From the NCBI GenBank assembly GCA_947626465.1, contig CANQSI010000001.1, forward strand, positions 19,006 to 83,005: a stretch of DNA of 64,000 nucleotides, given 5' to 3'. Below are positions 8,501 through 16,196 of the stretch, one piece after another. Every line of letters starts with the position of its first letter. Positions within the stretch are counted from its first letter, which is position 1. The position numbers were made by a program, and so were the translations under genes. Source of the stretch: an uncultured Atopobiaceae bacterium. GTDB lineage: Bacteria; Actinomycetota; Coriobacteriia; Coriobacteriales; Atopobiaceae. Under the pieces are notes generated by a model. The model ran no database searches. It saw only the letters and a program-made list of their open reading frames with translations, and was not told where the DNA came from.

Positions 8501-9155
8501 GGTGAACGAAGTGGCGCTAGCGAGCTACGAGCGCGTGAAGGAGCGCCTCGAGCGCGTGCGTGCGGCGCTCGACGACCTGCAGGGTGCGCAGGAGGCGCTG
8601 AGGAAGATCTCGAATGCGGTCGAGCGCAAGATGCGCGATTCCTACCTCGAGGCCTTCAAGGATGTGAGCAGGAACTTCACCGATGTCTTCAAGACGCTCT
8701 TCGGCGGGGGAGATGCCCGTCTCGAGATGGATGACCCCGCGCATCCGCTGCAATCGGGCGTGGAGGTGAGCGCGCAGCCGCCTCGCAAGCGCGTGGCCAA
8801 GATGTCGCTTCTCTCCGGCGGTGAGCGCTCCCTCACCGCCCTCGCCCTGCTCTTCGCACTCTACCGCACGAAAACGGTGCCCTTCTACGTGTTCGACGAG
8901 GTGGAGCAGGCGCTCGATGACACGAACCTGAACAAGCTCCTCGCCTCGCTCGACGCGCTCAAGAGCCAAACGCAGCTCATCGTCATCTCACACCAGCGGC
9001 GTACCATGGAGAAGGCAGACGTGCTCTACGGCGTGTCGATGGGGGCAGATGGCGTGTCGCGCGCCGTCTCCCAGCGCATCGCCGACTTCAGGCCGAAGGC
9101 GCCCGAGGCACGCGCGCCCGAAGAATCCGAGCTTCCCGCAACGAAGGGGGCCTAG
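5595..9155 (+). CDS. smc: Chromosome segregation protein SMC
   Basis: A 1186-residue SMC ATPase that organises and segregates the chromosome with ScpA/ScpB, which are not in this window. Walker A is VVGPNGSGKSNISDAIL (about residues 30-46). Two long Glu/Arg/Ala-rich coiled coils flank a hinge at roughly residues 500-660. The C-terminal signature LSGGERSLTAL starts near residue 1073, and Walker B is VFDEVEQALDD near 1100, where many SMCs read DEVDAALDD. The start is GTG 5595 with AGGAG upstream. ftsY begins two bases after the stop. Confidence 0.96.
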   Translation: MYLKTLTLKGFKSFLDRTRLTFDPGLSVVVGPNGSGKSNISDAILWVLGEQSAKTLRGQAMEDVIFAGSAQRKAVGLAEVTIVLDNSDHTLALDFSEIAITRRMYRSGESEYLVNGAQVRLRDVRDLLHDVGLGRDTHTIISQGRLGEVLQSRPEDRRALIEEAAGIAKHRQRRERAERKLARLDEDILRIRSYARMLRRELTPLERQVDQARAMGELREEKALIETTLAVSELRGLQGEWEALGRERREAEAARELAAYQLQEKERDLAKMKRLLEEKGLFVGDLGEQRQRSQRDLESILSGLKLLEEKGHHLVDRLSDARLQLSQLTLEAGEVDRTLASDGEALASCETALDESSAKLARLGAEDEKARAAFSEAHAALEAARAKRARAERTRDEATLGLAALEQELRAADTRDRLMAERLAELERARDEASAALEAAHAAHEKAEARRGPLEKREQELAKELSKAEAAVERAQAELADARAGLARTETELSELNALERAAAAEEPLQRALGDVARDDALEVRLGELLEIDEDYQEAIAAYLGDDVHAFVGRDEASLKALVERACGLEEKGRASFVAPRGGDAASHGLPVHAQDPSLEPLVVALFSQVAFVEDVFSALARHDEDPRAVYLGKDGSVILSDGRVRLGGGRASVDLSLSRNRTRQRLSRRLPKLEARLDEAIVAADAAGGELERLRRDLASTTDELAAIAIELERTAREAGREEEALERSREGIARLSREREEAASELAESHERRASLTQRRDEAVAILEELASGMAGLEEERDRAREIADRTKDELGALTLSKLRLEERKAALVASLDGQRRRKATLEERRGSVRSSAASLDVLRRRIDPLHRLMEELHQVALAKATVLVDRSSIAEADSKTLRETVERAEDDARRAREAAEATASTEAELKVSAGVIEERVRQATERLREFSSMDLEEALSLPEPEDRDALIAKLAKVERDIESMGPVNEVALASYERVKERLERVRAALDDLQGAQEALRKISNAVERKMRDSYLEAFKDVSRNFTDVFKTLFGGGDARLEMDDPAHPLQSGVEVSAQPPRKRVAKMSLLSGGERSLTALALLFALYRTKTVPFYVFDEVEQALDDTNLNKLLASLDALKSQTQLIVISHQRRTMEKADVLYGVSMGADGVSRAVSQRIADFRPKAPEARAPEESELPATKGA

Positions 9156-9157
9156 CC

Positions 9158-10063
9158 ATGGCGTTCTTGGATCGCCTCAAGAGGGGTCTTTCACGCTCGC
9201 GCGAGGCGCTGAACGAGATCTTCTACTTCGGTGGCGAGGTGGACGAGGACTTCTGGGAAGACCTCGAAGATACGCTCGTCATGGGCGACCTCGGCGCCGA
9301 GGTGGCGCTCTCGGTGGTGGACGACCTCCGCGACGAGGCGGCGCGCAAGGGCCTCTCGACGGATCGCCAGCTGAGGGCCGCGCTCATCAGGCGCCTTGCC
9401 GAGGAGTTCACGCCGGCGACGAGCGACCCCTTCGACGCGCGCCCCTCCTGCGTGCTCTTCGTGGGCATCAACGGCGCGGGAAAGACCACCACCGTGGGCA
9501 AGCTCGCCAATGCGGGGAAGCTCGCGGGGGCATCGGTGATCATCGGCTGCGGCGACACCTTCCGCGCGGCGGCGCTCGAGCAGCTCGAGATCTGGGCGGA
9601 TCGCGCGAGCGTGCCCATCATCAGCCGTCCGCGTGGGGCCGATCCCGCGAGCGTGTGCTACGACGTCATCGAACAAGCCGAGAAAATGGGCTCCGACCTC
9701 GTGCTCATCGACACCGCAGGGCGCCTCCACACCTCGACGGACCTCATGCGCGAGCTCCAGAAGGTGGTGTCGGTGACGCGCAAGCGCGCCCAGATGCCCG
9801 TGCACGTGGTGCTCGTGGTGGATGCGACCACCGGCCAAAACGGCCTCTCGCAGGCCAAGGAGTTCAACGACGCGCTCGAGCTCGACGGACTCATCATCAC
9901 CAAGCTCGACGGCACCGCCAAGGGCGGCATCGCCGTGGCCATCTCCCACACGCTCAAGCTGCCGATCTACCGCATCGGCGTCGGCGAATCGATCGAGGAC
10001 TTCCAGCGCTTCGACGCGCACGACTTCGCGACGGCGCTCGTGGGGGAGGGATCCCTCACCTAG
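9158..10063 (+). CDS. ftsY: Signal recognition particle receptor FtsY
   Basis: A 301-residue SRP receptor GTPase that docks ribosome-SRP complexes at the membrane translocon. It has a short N-domain and no long acidic A-domain, as in many Gram-positives. GTPase motifs are G1 GINGAGKTTTVGKLA (about residues 103-117), DTFRAAALEQL, G3 DTAGRLHT and G4 TKLDGTAKGG. The start is ATG 9158, two bases after the smc stop. Its partner ffh follows after 16 bases, so both halves of the targeting GTPase pair are made together. Confidence 0.96.
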   Translation: MAFLDRLKRGLSRSREALNEIFYFGGEVDEDFWEDLEDTLVMGDLGAEVALSVVDDLRDEAARKGLSTDRQLRAALIRRLAEEFTPATSDPFDARPSCVLFVGINGAGKTTTVGKLANAGKLAGASVIIGCGDTFRAAALEQLEIWADRASVPIISRPRGADPASVCYDVIEQAEKMGSDLVLIDTAGRLHTSTDLMRELQKVVSVTRKRAQMPVHVVLVVDATTGQNGLSQAKEFNDALELDGLIITKLDGTAKGGIAVAISHTLKLPIYRIGVGESIEDFQRFDAHDFATALVGEGSLT

Positions 10064-10079
10064 CTCGAAAGGACCTTCG

Positions 10080-11501
10080 GTGTTCAACTCTCTCCAGGAC
10101 CGGCTGCAGGATACGTTCGATCGCCTGAAGGGCAAGGGGCGCCTCACCGAGGACGACATCAACGTCGCCATGCGCGAGATCCGCCTCGCGCTTCTCGAGG
10201 CCGACGTGAACTTCCGCGTGGTGAAGCGCTTCGTGGCCGCGTGCAAGGAACGCTGCCTCGCGGCTGACGTGCTCGATTCGCTCACGCCCGCGCAAAACGT
10301 CGTGCGCGTGGTGCTCGAGGAGCTCACGCAGCTCCTCGGTTCCACGGAATCGGCGCTCACGCTCGCTCCGAACCGCCACCCGAACTCGATCATGCTCGTG
10401 GGCCTCCAGGGTTCGGGCAAGACGACCGCGGCGGCGAAGCTCGCCTACCTCCTGAAGAAGCAGGGCCAAAAGCCCCTCCTCGCCGCGTGCGACGTGTACC
10501 GCCCGGCAGCCATCGACCAGCTCGAGACGCTCGGCTCCGAGGTGGGCGTGCCCGTCTACACGGGAGATCGCACGGATCCCGTGGCCATTGCCAAGGGCGC
10601 CATCGCCGCAGCCGCGGACGAGGGCGCGTCGGTCGTCATCATCGACACCGCCGGGCGCCTGCAGATCGACGAGGTGATGATGGCCGAGGCCGTGGCCATC
10701 AAGAACGCCGTGAAGCCCGACCAGGTGCTCATGGTGGTGGACGCGATGGCCGGCCAGGACATCGTGAACGTCGTCTCCGAGTTCGCGGAGAAGACGGACT
10801 TCGACGGCGTCATCATGTCGAAGCTCGACGGCGACGCCCGCGGCGGCGGCGCGCTCTCCGTGCGCGAGGTCACCGGAAAGCCCATCAAATTCGTCTCCAC
10901 CGGCGAGAAGCCCGACGCGCTTGAGGTCTTCCACCCCGATCGCATGGCCAAGCGAATCCTCGGCATGGGCGACGTGGTGGGCATCATCGAGCGAGCCGAG
11001 GAGCTCGCCGACGCCGAGGCCATGGCGGACGCCGAGCGCATGCTCAACGAGGGCTTCACCATGGACGACATGCTGAAGCAGGTGAACACCATCCGGAAGA
11101 TGGGTGGCCTTGGGAAGATCCTCGCCATGCTCCCCGGAGGCGAGCGCCTCATGGGGCAGCTTCCGGACGGCATCGACGAAGGCGTGGTGGGACGCATGGA
11201 GGCCATGATCTTCTCGATGACGCCCCAGGAGCGCGCGCGGCCGAAGATCATCAACGGCATGCGGCGCGCCCGCATCGCGAAGGGCTCGGGCCGCTCGGTG
11301 CAAGAGGTGAACCAGCTCATCCGCCAATGGGACGAGATGAACGCGATGATGGGCAAGCTGCGCGCGATGCAGAACAACGGCCAGCTTTCGCCCCGCGCCA
11401 TGAAGCAGATGGCGGCGCAGATGAAAAACCAGGGCGCGCCTGCCGGCGGCAACCGTGCGCAGAGGCGCATGCAGGCGAGGAAGGGCCGCAAGCGCCGCTA
11501 G
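10080..11501 (+). CDS. ffh: Signal recognition particle protein Ffh
   Basis: A 473-residue SRP54 homologue that binds signal peptides and 4.5S/6S RNA. The NG domain shows GLQGSGKTTAAAKLAYLL (about residues 108-125), DVYRPAAIDQLETL, DTAGRLQIDE and MSKLDGDARGGGAL. The methionine-rich M domain begins near residue 325 and ends in a basic tail. I chose GTG 10080, preceded by GAAAGGA; the frame remains open upstream inside ftsY, but that part is not SRP-like. Transcription probably ends at the hairpin 11502-11543. Confidence 0.96.
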   Translation: MFNSLQDRLQDTFDRLKGKGRLTEDDINVAMREIRLALLEADVNFRVVKRFVAACKERCLAADVLDSLTPAQNVVRVVLEELTQLLGSTESALTLAPNRHPNSIMLVGLQGSGKTTAAAKLAYLLKKQGQKPLLAACDVYRPAAIDQLETLGSEVGVPVYTGDRTDPVAIAKGAIAAAADEGASVVIIDTAGRLQIDEVMMAEAVAIKNAVKPDQVLMVVDAMAGQDIVNVVSEFAEKTDFDGVIMSKLDGDARGGGALSVREVTGKPIKFVSTGEKPDALEVFHPDRMAKRILGMGDVVGIIERAEELADAEAMADAERMLNEGFTMDDMLKQVNTIRKMGGLGKILAMLPGGERLMGQLPDGIDEGVVGRMEAMIFSMTPQERARPKIINGMRRARIAKGSGRSVQEVNQLIRQWDEMNAMMGKLRAMQNNGQLSPRAMKQMAAQMKNQGAPAGGNRAQRRMQARKGRKRR

Positions 11502-11543
11502 AGGGCATAGCGCCACGAGGAGGCGCTCGTGGCGCCATGCCCT
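11502..11543. terminator. Long hairpin between convergent ffh and L,D-transpeptidase genes
   Basis: An 18-bp inverted repeat (11502-11519 with 11526-11543, one A-C mismatch) has a 6-base loop. It starts right after the ffh stop and runs into the stop codon of the minus-strand gene. Neither strand has a U-tract after the stem, so it is not a classical intrinsic terminator. It may act as an mRNA 3'-end stabiliser or a shared roadblock for both genes. Confidence 0.6.
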
Positions 11544-13416
11544 AGTAGTGGGTGATGACGACGTCGCCCTGGTTCACGATCTTGCAGAGCTCGCCTGCGG
11601 CAGACACCGGCAAGTTCACGCAACCATGCGAGCCGTTGTAGAGGTAGATCGAACCGCCGAAGGAGCCGCGCCAGTCCGCGTCGTGCAGGCCGATGGAGTT
11701 GCCGATGAAGGGCATCCAGTAGCGTACGTAGGACTCGTAGTCCTTCGTGCCGTCGGGCTTGTAGCCGACGAGCGTCGACGAGGGCGAGGTCTTGTTGAAA
11801 TTCGAATCGATGTACCACACGCCGGTGGGGGTGTTGTGGCTCTGGGAGTCGTCGCCCGAGACGCAGGGAGCCTCCCAGATGAGCGAGCCGTCATCGCCGT
11901 ACATGCGCACGTGCTGTTCGGAGAGGTCGACGTCGATGTAGCGCATGCCCCAGTCGCGTCCGCCCTCATCCGGCACGGTTTGCGCCGACTGGAGGATCGG
12001 CACGTCCACCTCTTGGCTCTTCCCGCTCATCACGGCATCCACCACGAGTGGCGTGAGCGCCGCTGAATCGATCGACCATCCATACGAGCCGCCGTTGACG
12101 CTGATCGTCTTCCCGTCGGCGCGCGTGTAGGTGCGCTCGCGGTTCACGGTGTCGAGGCGAGACGAGAGATCGTTCTTGCCCCATTCGGTGATGGCCTCCT
12201 GGTTAAGCGTGGGGTTGAGCGAATCGTCGACGACCACCCAGTCCTTCACCCGGTCGGGGCCGATGACCTCGGCGGTCTCGCCGTTCATCTTGAGCGTGAC
12301 CTCGGTGGTGAGGAAGGAATTCGCCTGGTTCTGCGCGGCGAGGAGGCGCTCGTTGTCGGAGGTTATCTCCGGTTTCGCAAGCGCCGTCTCGTCGAGCACC
12401 ACCGCGTCGGAGAAGGCGTTGATCGAGCGGGTGACGTCCGAGAGCACGGCCCCTTCGTCGAGGAGCGTACCCATCTCCTCGGGCTTCACGACGAACTTGT
12501 CCGTGGCGTCGTCGTAGGCGATGGTGGCGTTCACGGGGCTCTTGGCCTTCTCGTTGAACGTGGACACCTGCTCCTCGACGATGGCGGAGAGCTTCTCCTG
12601 GTCGATGCTCTGGCCCGTCTCCGCATCGATATCGCGCGGTGTCCACACGCTCACCGGCCATGACCAAGGCTGCGTGGCTTCGATCGCCTTGGCGGCATAC
12701 GCGTCGCTGTCGAAGCCGAGGCCGATGTCCGCCCCTTCGACGGTGAAATTCAGCCCATCGCCACTCACCGCGAGCGAGTAGTCGATGGAGCGCTGCTCGA
12801 GTGAATCGATGAGTTCCTGGCGCCCCATGAGCGAGACATCGCGGCCGTTCACGGTGGTGTTCGGCATGAAGGTGTTGGTGAAGAAGAGCGCAACGCCCAC
12901 GTAGATGGCGACGAGCGCCGCCGCGCAGCCGCCGACGATGCCCCAGACGGCTTTCTTCGAGAGGTGCTTCTTCGGCTCCTTTGGCGCTGCATGGGAAGGG
13001 GAGGAGGATGCGGGCAGGGGAGCCACGACGGTCTCGCCTGCGTCCCGCTCGCCTTCTTCGGCGTGCGCGCTCGTGCTGGCGGGATCGCTTGGAGCGCCAT
13101 TCGAAGACGCTTCGACCGTGGCGTCGTCTGCGCTTGAGACCTGCGCGGTTTCTTCGGCGCTCTCGACGGATGGCGCCTGCGCTTCCAAGTCCTCGAGCGA
13201 GGCATGCTTCGCGTTCTCTACCTGCTCTTCGGTGAGCGCTTGGAAGCTCGTGGTCTGCTCAGCTCGGCGTTCCGCCTTGAAGAGGTTCGCCAGAGCTCGC
13301 TTGTCCTTCGAACCCTTGGGCGCCATATGCCGAGCTTCGCGGGCCTTCTTCGCCCCCTTCGCGCGGGGATCGCCAGCGGCTGGCACATCGGCCCCCCTCT
13401 TCGGCTCGTCGACCAT
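11542..13416 (-). CDS. L,D-transpeptidase (YkuD domain), membrane anchored
   Basis: A 624-residue cell-wall enzyme. The N-terminal ~150 residues are cytoplasmic, charged and low-complexity (Ala/Ser/Glu/Lys rich). One membrane segment spans about residues 156-179. The outer region resembles the peptidoglycan-binding domain often found with such enzymes. The C-terminal YkuD domain has the catalytic motif GSHGCVNLP with Cys at about 599, and an upstream His in IGLHDADWR. It should form 3-3 peptide cross-links or attach proteins to peptidoglycan. I start at ATG 13416: it has a GGAGGGG site, and a candidate -10 (13446-13451) lies between it and the further upstream ATG at 13509. A run of nine G sits in that site. 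Confidence 0.9.
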   Translation of the reverse strand: MVDEPKRGADVPAAGDPRAKGAKKAREARHMAPKGSKDKRALANLFKAERRAEQTTSFQALTEEQVENAKHASLEDLEAQAPSVESAEETAQVSSADDATVEASSNGAPSDPASTSAHAEEGERDAGETVVAPLPASSSPSHAAPKEPKKHLSKKAVWGIVGGCAAALVAIYVGVALFFTNTFMPNTTVNGRDVSLMGRQELIDSLEQRSIDYSLAVSGDGLNFTVEGADIGLGFDSDAYAAKAIEATQPWSWPVSVWTPRDIDAETGQSIDQEKLSAIVEEQVSTFNEKAKSPVNATIAYDDATDKFVVKPEEMGTLLDEGAVLSDVTRSINAFSDAVVLDETALAKPEITSDNERLLAAQNQANSFLTTEVTLKMNGETAEVIGPDRVKDWVVVDDSLNPTLNQEAITEWGKNDLSSRLDTVNRERTYTRADGKTISVNGGSYGWSIDSAALTPLVVDAVMSGKSQEVDVPILQSAQTVPDEGGRDWGMRYIDVDLSEQHVRMYGDDGSLIWEAPCVSGDDSQSHNTPTGVWYIDSNFNKTSPSSTLVGYKPDGTKDYESYVRYWMPFIGNSIGLHDADWRGSFGGSIYLYNGSHGCVNLPVSAAGELCKIVNQGDVVITHY

Positions 13417-13420
13417 GGCA

Positions 13421-13429
13421 CCCCCCCCC
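13421..13429 (-). repeat. Nine-base G homopolymer within the L,D-transpeptidase ribosome binding site
   Basis: On the coding strand the start region reads GGA then G9 then TGCC before ATG 13416. The run both forms and spaces the Shine-Dalgarno element. G tracts of this length can change length by slipped-strand mispairing, which would alter translation of the gene. If the start were instead at 13509, slippage would cause frameshifts. Confidence 0.8.
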
Positions 13430-13445
13430 TCCGAGAAGCATATGA

Positions 13446-13451
13446 AGTCTA
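13446..13451 (-). promoter_or_regulatory. Candidate -10 box for the L,D-transpeptidase gene
   Basis: The minus strand reads TAGACT here, about 30 bases before the chosen start, giving a leader of roughly 23 bases. No good -35 hexamer is visible at 16-18 bases. It lies in the 134-base gap after ftsH and supports independent transcription. Confidence 0.35.
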
Positions 13452-13550
13452 TTCCAAGCAGGGAATGGTAACCGTGCGTGCGCGCCATCCGAAGCGGACG
13501 CGCCCGCACTCAAGACATTTCCAAATGAGGTGGAGATGCTGTGGAAGCTC

Positions 13551-15428
13551 CTAGTCCCCTGAGGGCATGGGAAAGAGGTCGTTGTCCCGCGCGAAGATCC
13601 GCATGAATTCCTCGCCGGTGATGGTCTCCTTCACCTGCAGGTAGCGCGCGAGCTCGTGGAGCTTGAACTGGTTTTCGCGCAGGATGCGGATGGCCGTTTG
13701 ATGGCAACTCTCCACGATGTCATGCACCACCTGGTCGATGCGCTCGGCGGTGCCGTCAGCGACGGTGAGCGTGGCGGTGTTGTTGAGGTAGCGGTTCTGC
13801 ACCTGCCCGAGCGCCACCGGGCCGAATTCGTCCGACATGCCGTACTGCGTGACCATGTTCCTCGCGAGCTGCGTGGCGCGCTCGATGTCGTTCGCGGCGC
13901 CGGTCGTGACGTCGTGGAAGATGATCTCCTCGGCGCTGCGGCCGCCGCAGAGCACGGCGATCTGGTTCAGTGCCTCGGTCTTCGTGGTGAGGAAGTGCTC
14001 ATCCTCCTCCACCTGCATCGTGTAGCCGAGGGCTCCCGAGGTGCGCGGCACGATGGTGATCTTCTGCACCGGAGCCTCGCCGCGCTGGATGGCGGCCACG
14101 ATGGCATGGCCGATCTCGTGGTAGGCGACGAGCTTCTTCTCCTTTTCGGAGAGCACGGTGGACTTGCGCTGCTCGCCCGCGATGACGACCTCCACCGATT
14201 CCTGGAGGTCTTCCTGCGAGACGCGGTTCCTGCCCATGCGCACCGCGCGAAGCGCCGCCTCGTTGATGATGTTCGCCAAGTCCGCTCCCGACGCACCGGG
14301 CGTGGAGCGCGCGATGACGTCGAGGTCGAGGCCCGGATCCATCTTCACGTCGTGGGCGTGGAGCGAGAGGATCGCCTTCCTTCCCGCGAGGTCGGGGAGC
14401 TCCACCGGGATGCGGCGATCGAAGCGCCCGGGGCGAAGGAGCGCCGGGTCGAGGGTGTCGGGGCGGTTCGTGGCGCCGATCACCACGATTCCCTTGTGGT
14501 TGTCGAAGCCGTCCATCTCGGTGAGGAGCTGGTTCAGCGTCTGCTCGCGCTCGTCGTTGGTGGTGAGGCCGGCGTCGCGACGCTTTCCCACCGTGTCGAT
14601 CTCGTCGATGAACACGATGCAGGGCGCCTTCTCGTTCGCCTGCTTGAAGAGATCGCGCACCTTCGCGGCGCCGCGTCCCACGAACATCTCCACGAACTCG
14701 GAACCGGAGATGGAGAAGAAGGGCACGTGCGCCTCGCCGGCGACGGCCTTCGCGAGGAGCGTCTTGCCCGTGCCCGGAGGCCCCACGAGGAGCGCGCCAC
14801 GCGGGAGCTTCGCGCCAATCGCTTCGTAGCGCTGCGGCTTTTCGAGGAAGCTCACGATCTCGGCGAGGGAATCCTTCGCCTCGTCCTCTCCGGCCACGTC
14901 CTTGAAGGTGATGCCCGTCTCGGATTGCGCTACGACCTTCGCGCCGCTCTTGCCGAAGTTGCCGATGCCGCCTCCGCCGAAGGTCATCGTGGGGTCGTCG
15001 CCCATGGACTTCCTGAGCTGGCGGTTCAAGAGCCAGCCGCCACCGAAGATGAAGAGGAGCGGAAGGCCCCACATCATGAGCAGGTAGACGAGCATGTTCG
15101 AGCCCGCGTCGGGAAGCTCGGCGGTGAACGTCACGCCCGCCTTCTCAAGACGCGCGACGAGGTCGGTGTCGCCGGGGAAGACGTTCGTTTGGAACGTCTT
15201 TCCGGCTTCGTCGCCCTTGCCCGTGAAGAGGATGGTCGAGTTGTCGGTGTTGTATTGCACCTGGTCCACTTCGTGGTCGTCCACCATCGAGATGAAGGTG
15301 GAGTAGTCCACGTTTTGCACCTGATTTGCCGTGACGGCGGGATAGATGAAGGCCCGAACCGCCACGATGATCGCGATGACGAGGATCACATAGAGGATGA
15401 TCGACTGTCGCTTCTTCTTTTCGTCCAC
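13551..15428 (-). CDS. ftsH: ATP-dependent zinc metalloprotease FtsH
   Basis: A 625-residue membrane AAA+ protease that degrades misassembled membrane proteins and some regulators. It has two N-terminal membrane segments (about residues 9-30 and 108-128) flanking an outer domain. The AAA module shows GPPGTGKTLLAKAVAGE near residue 216, Walker B IVFIDEID and the SRH region near ATNRPDTLDPALLRPGRFD. The protease site is HEIGH (His437), with Ile where HEAGH is usual. I chose GTG 15428, which has GGGGGA upstream. An in-frame ATG at 15470 is also possible but overlaps the likely promoter. Confidence 0.95.
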   Translation of the reverse strand: MDEKKKRQSIILYVILVIAIIVAVRAFIYPAVTANQVQNVDYSTFISMVDDHEVDQVQYNTDNSTILFTGKGDEAGKTFQTNVFPGDTDLVARLEKAGVTFTAELPDAGSNMLVYLLMMWGLPLLFIFGGGWLLNRQLRKSMGDDPTMTFGGGGIGNFGKSGAKVVAQSETGITFKDVAGEDEAKDSLAEIVSFLEKPQRYEAIGAKLPRGALLVGPPGTGKTLLAKAVAGEAHVPFFSISGSEFVEMFVGRGAAKVRDLFKQANEKAPCIVFIDEIDTVGKRRDAGLTTNDEREQTLNQLLTEMDGFDNHKGIVVIGATNRPDTLDPALLRPGRFDRRIPVELPDLAGRKAILSLHAHDVKMDPGLDLDVIARSTPGASGADLANIINEAALRAVRMGRNRVSQEDLQESVEVVIAGEQRKSTVLSEKEKKLVAYHEIGHAIVAAIQRGEAPVQKITIVPRTSGALGYTMQVEEDEHFLTTKTEALNQIAVLCGGRSAEEIIFHDVTTGAANDIERATQLARNMVTQYGMSDEFGPVALGQVQNRYLNNTATLTVADGTAERIDQVVHDIVESCHQTAIRILRENQFKLHELARYLQVKETITGEEFMRIFARDNDLFPMPSGD

Positions 15429-15489
15429 TGGTCCCCCGCATGATTTGGGTGCCGTTCTCCAGAACCTCATACCCTATCGCAAGTGTGTC

Positions 15490-15519
15490 ATGACGATGTG
15501 GCGTGCACGTTCGTAGAAT
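15490..15519 (+). promoter_or_regulatory. Candidate promoter for fchA-folD
   Basis: ATGACG (15490-15495) and TAGAAT (15514-15519) are separated by 18 bases, with the fchA start 32 bases further on. The -35 overlaps an 8-base palindrome GTCATGAC (15487-15494) in the divergent gap with ftsH, so one site could serve or regulate both directions. Confidence 0.4.
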
Positions 15520-15551
15520 CGCGGTGACAGTGCGCAGGGAAGGGGCACGCC

Positions 15552-16196
15552 ATGGCGGAACGCTCGCAGGTGAAGGCCGAGCAGCTCAAGGAATTCATGG
15601 ACGCACTCGCATCGAGCGAACCCACCCCGGGAGGCGGCGCATCATCGGCGGTCGCCGGGGCGCTTGGTTGCGCCCAGGCCCAGATGGTGGCCGCGATCAC
15701 CGCGAAAAATCCCCGCTACGAGGCAGTGCATGGGGAGATGCGCGAGCGGTGGGAGCACCTCGGGGGCCTGCGCGTGCGCTTCATGAACCTCGCGGAGGAA
15801 GACGCCCGGGGGTATGCCAACGTGGCACGCGCCCTCAAGATGCCGCGCGAAAGCGTGACCGAGAAGGCCGAGCGCTCGAAGATCCTCGCGGGCGCGCTCG
15901 AGGAGGCCTGCCGTGCCCCATTCGAGATGCTCGCATGCGCGGGAGAGGCGCTCGAGGATCTCGATTGGCTTTCCCGCGAGGGCAGCTCGCTCGCGAAAAG
16001 CGACATCATCTGCGCTGCGGCGCTCCTCGAAGCGGCCGCGAACGGTGCGAGCGCCACGGTGCTCGCAAACACCTCGTGGATGGCAGATACCGAGCTCGCT
16101 CGCCGCCTCGAGGCCCTCGAGGCACACCAGCGCGAGCTCGTGCGGCTCTACAGCGCGGAGATCGGCGCACGCGTGGAGAGGGAGCTTCTCTCGTGA
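15552..16196 (+). CDS. fchA: Methenyltetrahydrofolate cyclohydrolase / formimino-THF cyclodeaminase (FchA family)
   Basis: A 214-residue protein of the FTCD_C family, which acts on tetrahydrofolate one-carbon units: cyclisation of 5-formimino-THF, or hydrolysis of 5,10-methenyl-THF to 10-formyl-THF. The family loop PTPGGGASSAVAGALG is at about residues 25-40; the rest is helical with no membrane segment. The start is ATG 15552 behind GGGAAGGGG. It overlaps folD by GTGA, so the two are translated together. No histidine-degradation genes are adjacent, which favours the methenyl-THF cyclohydrolase role, especially because the neighbouring FolD lacks cyclohydrolase residues. Confidence 0.88.
   Translation: MAERSQVKAEQLKEFMDALASSEPTPGGGASSAVAGALGCAQAQMVAAITAKNPRYEAVHGEMRERWEHLGGLRVRFMNLAEEDARGYANVARALKMPRESVTEKAERSKILAGALEEACRAPFEMLACAGEALEDLDWLSREGSSLAKSDIICAAALLEAAANGASATVLANTSWMADTELARRLEALEAHQRELVRLYSAEIGARVERELLS

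Noticed and set aside
15429..15551. Possible THF riboswitch before fchA-folD
   Set aside because: The gap is short, is shared with the ftsH promoter, and the predicted leader is about 25 bases, too small for an aptamer.
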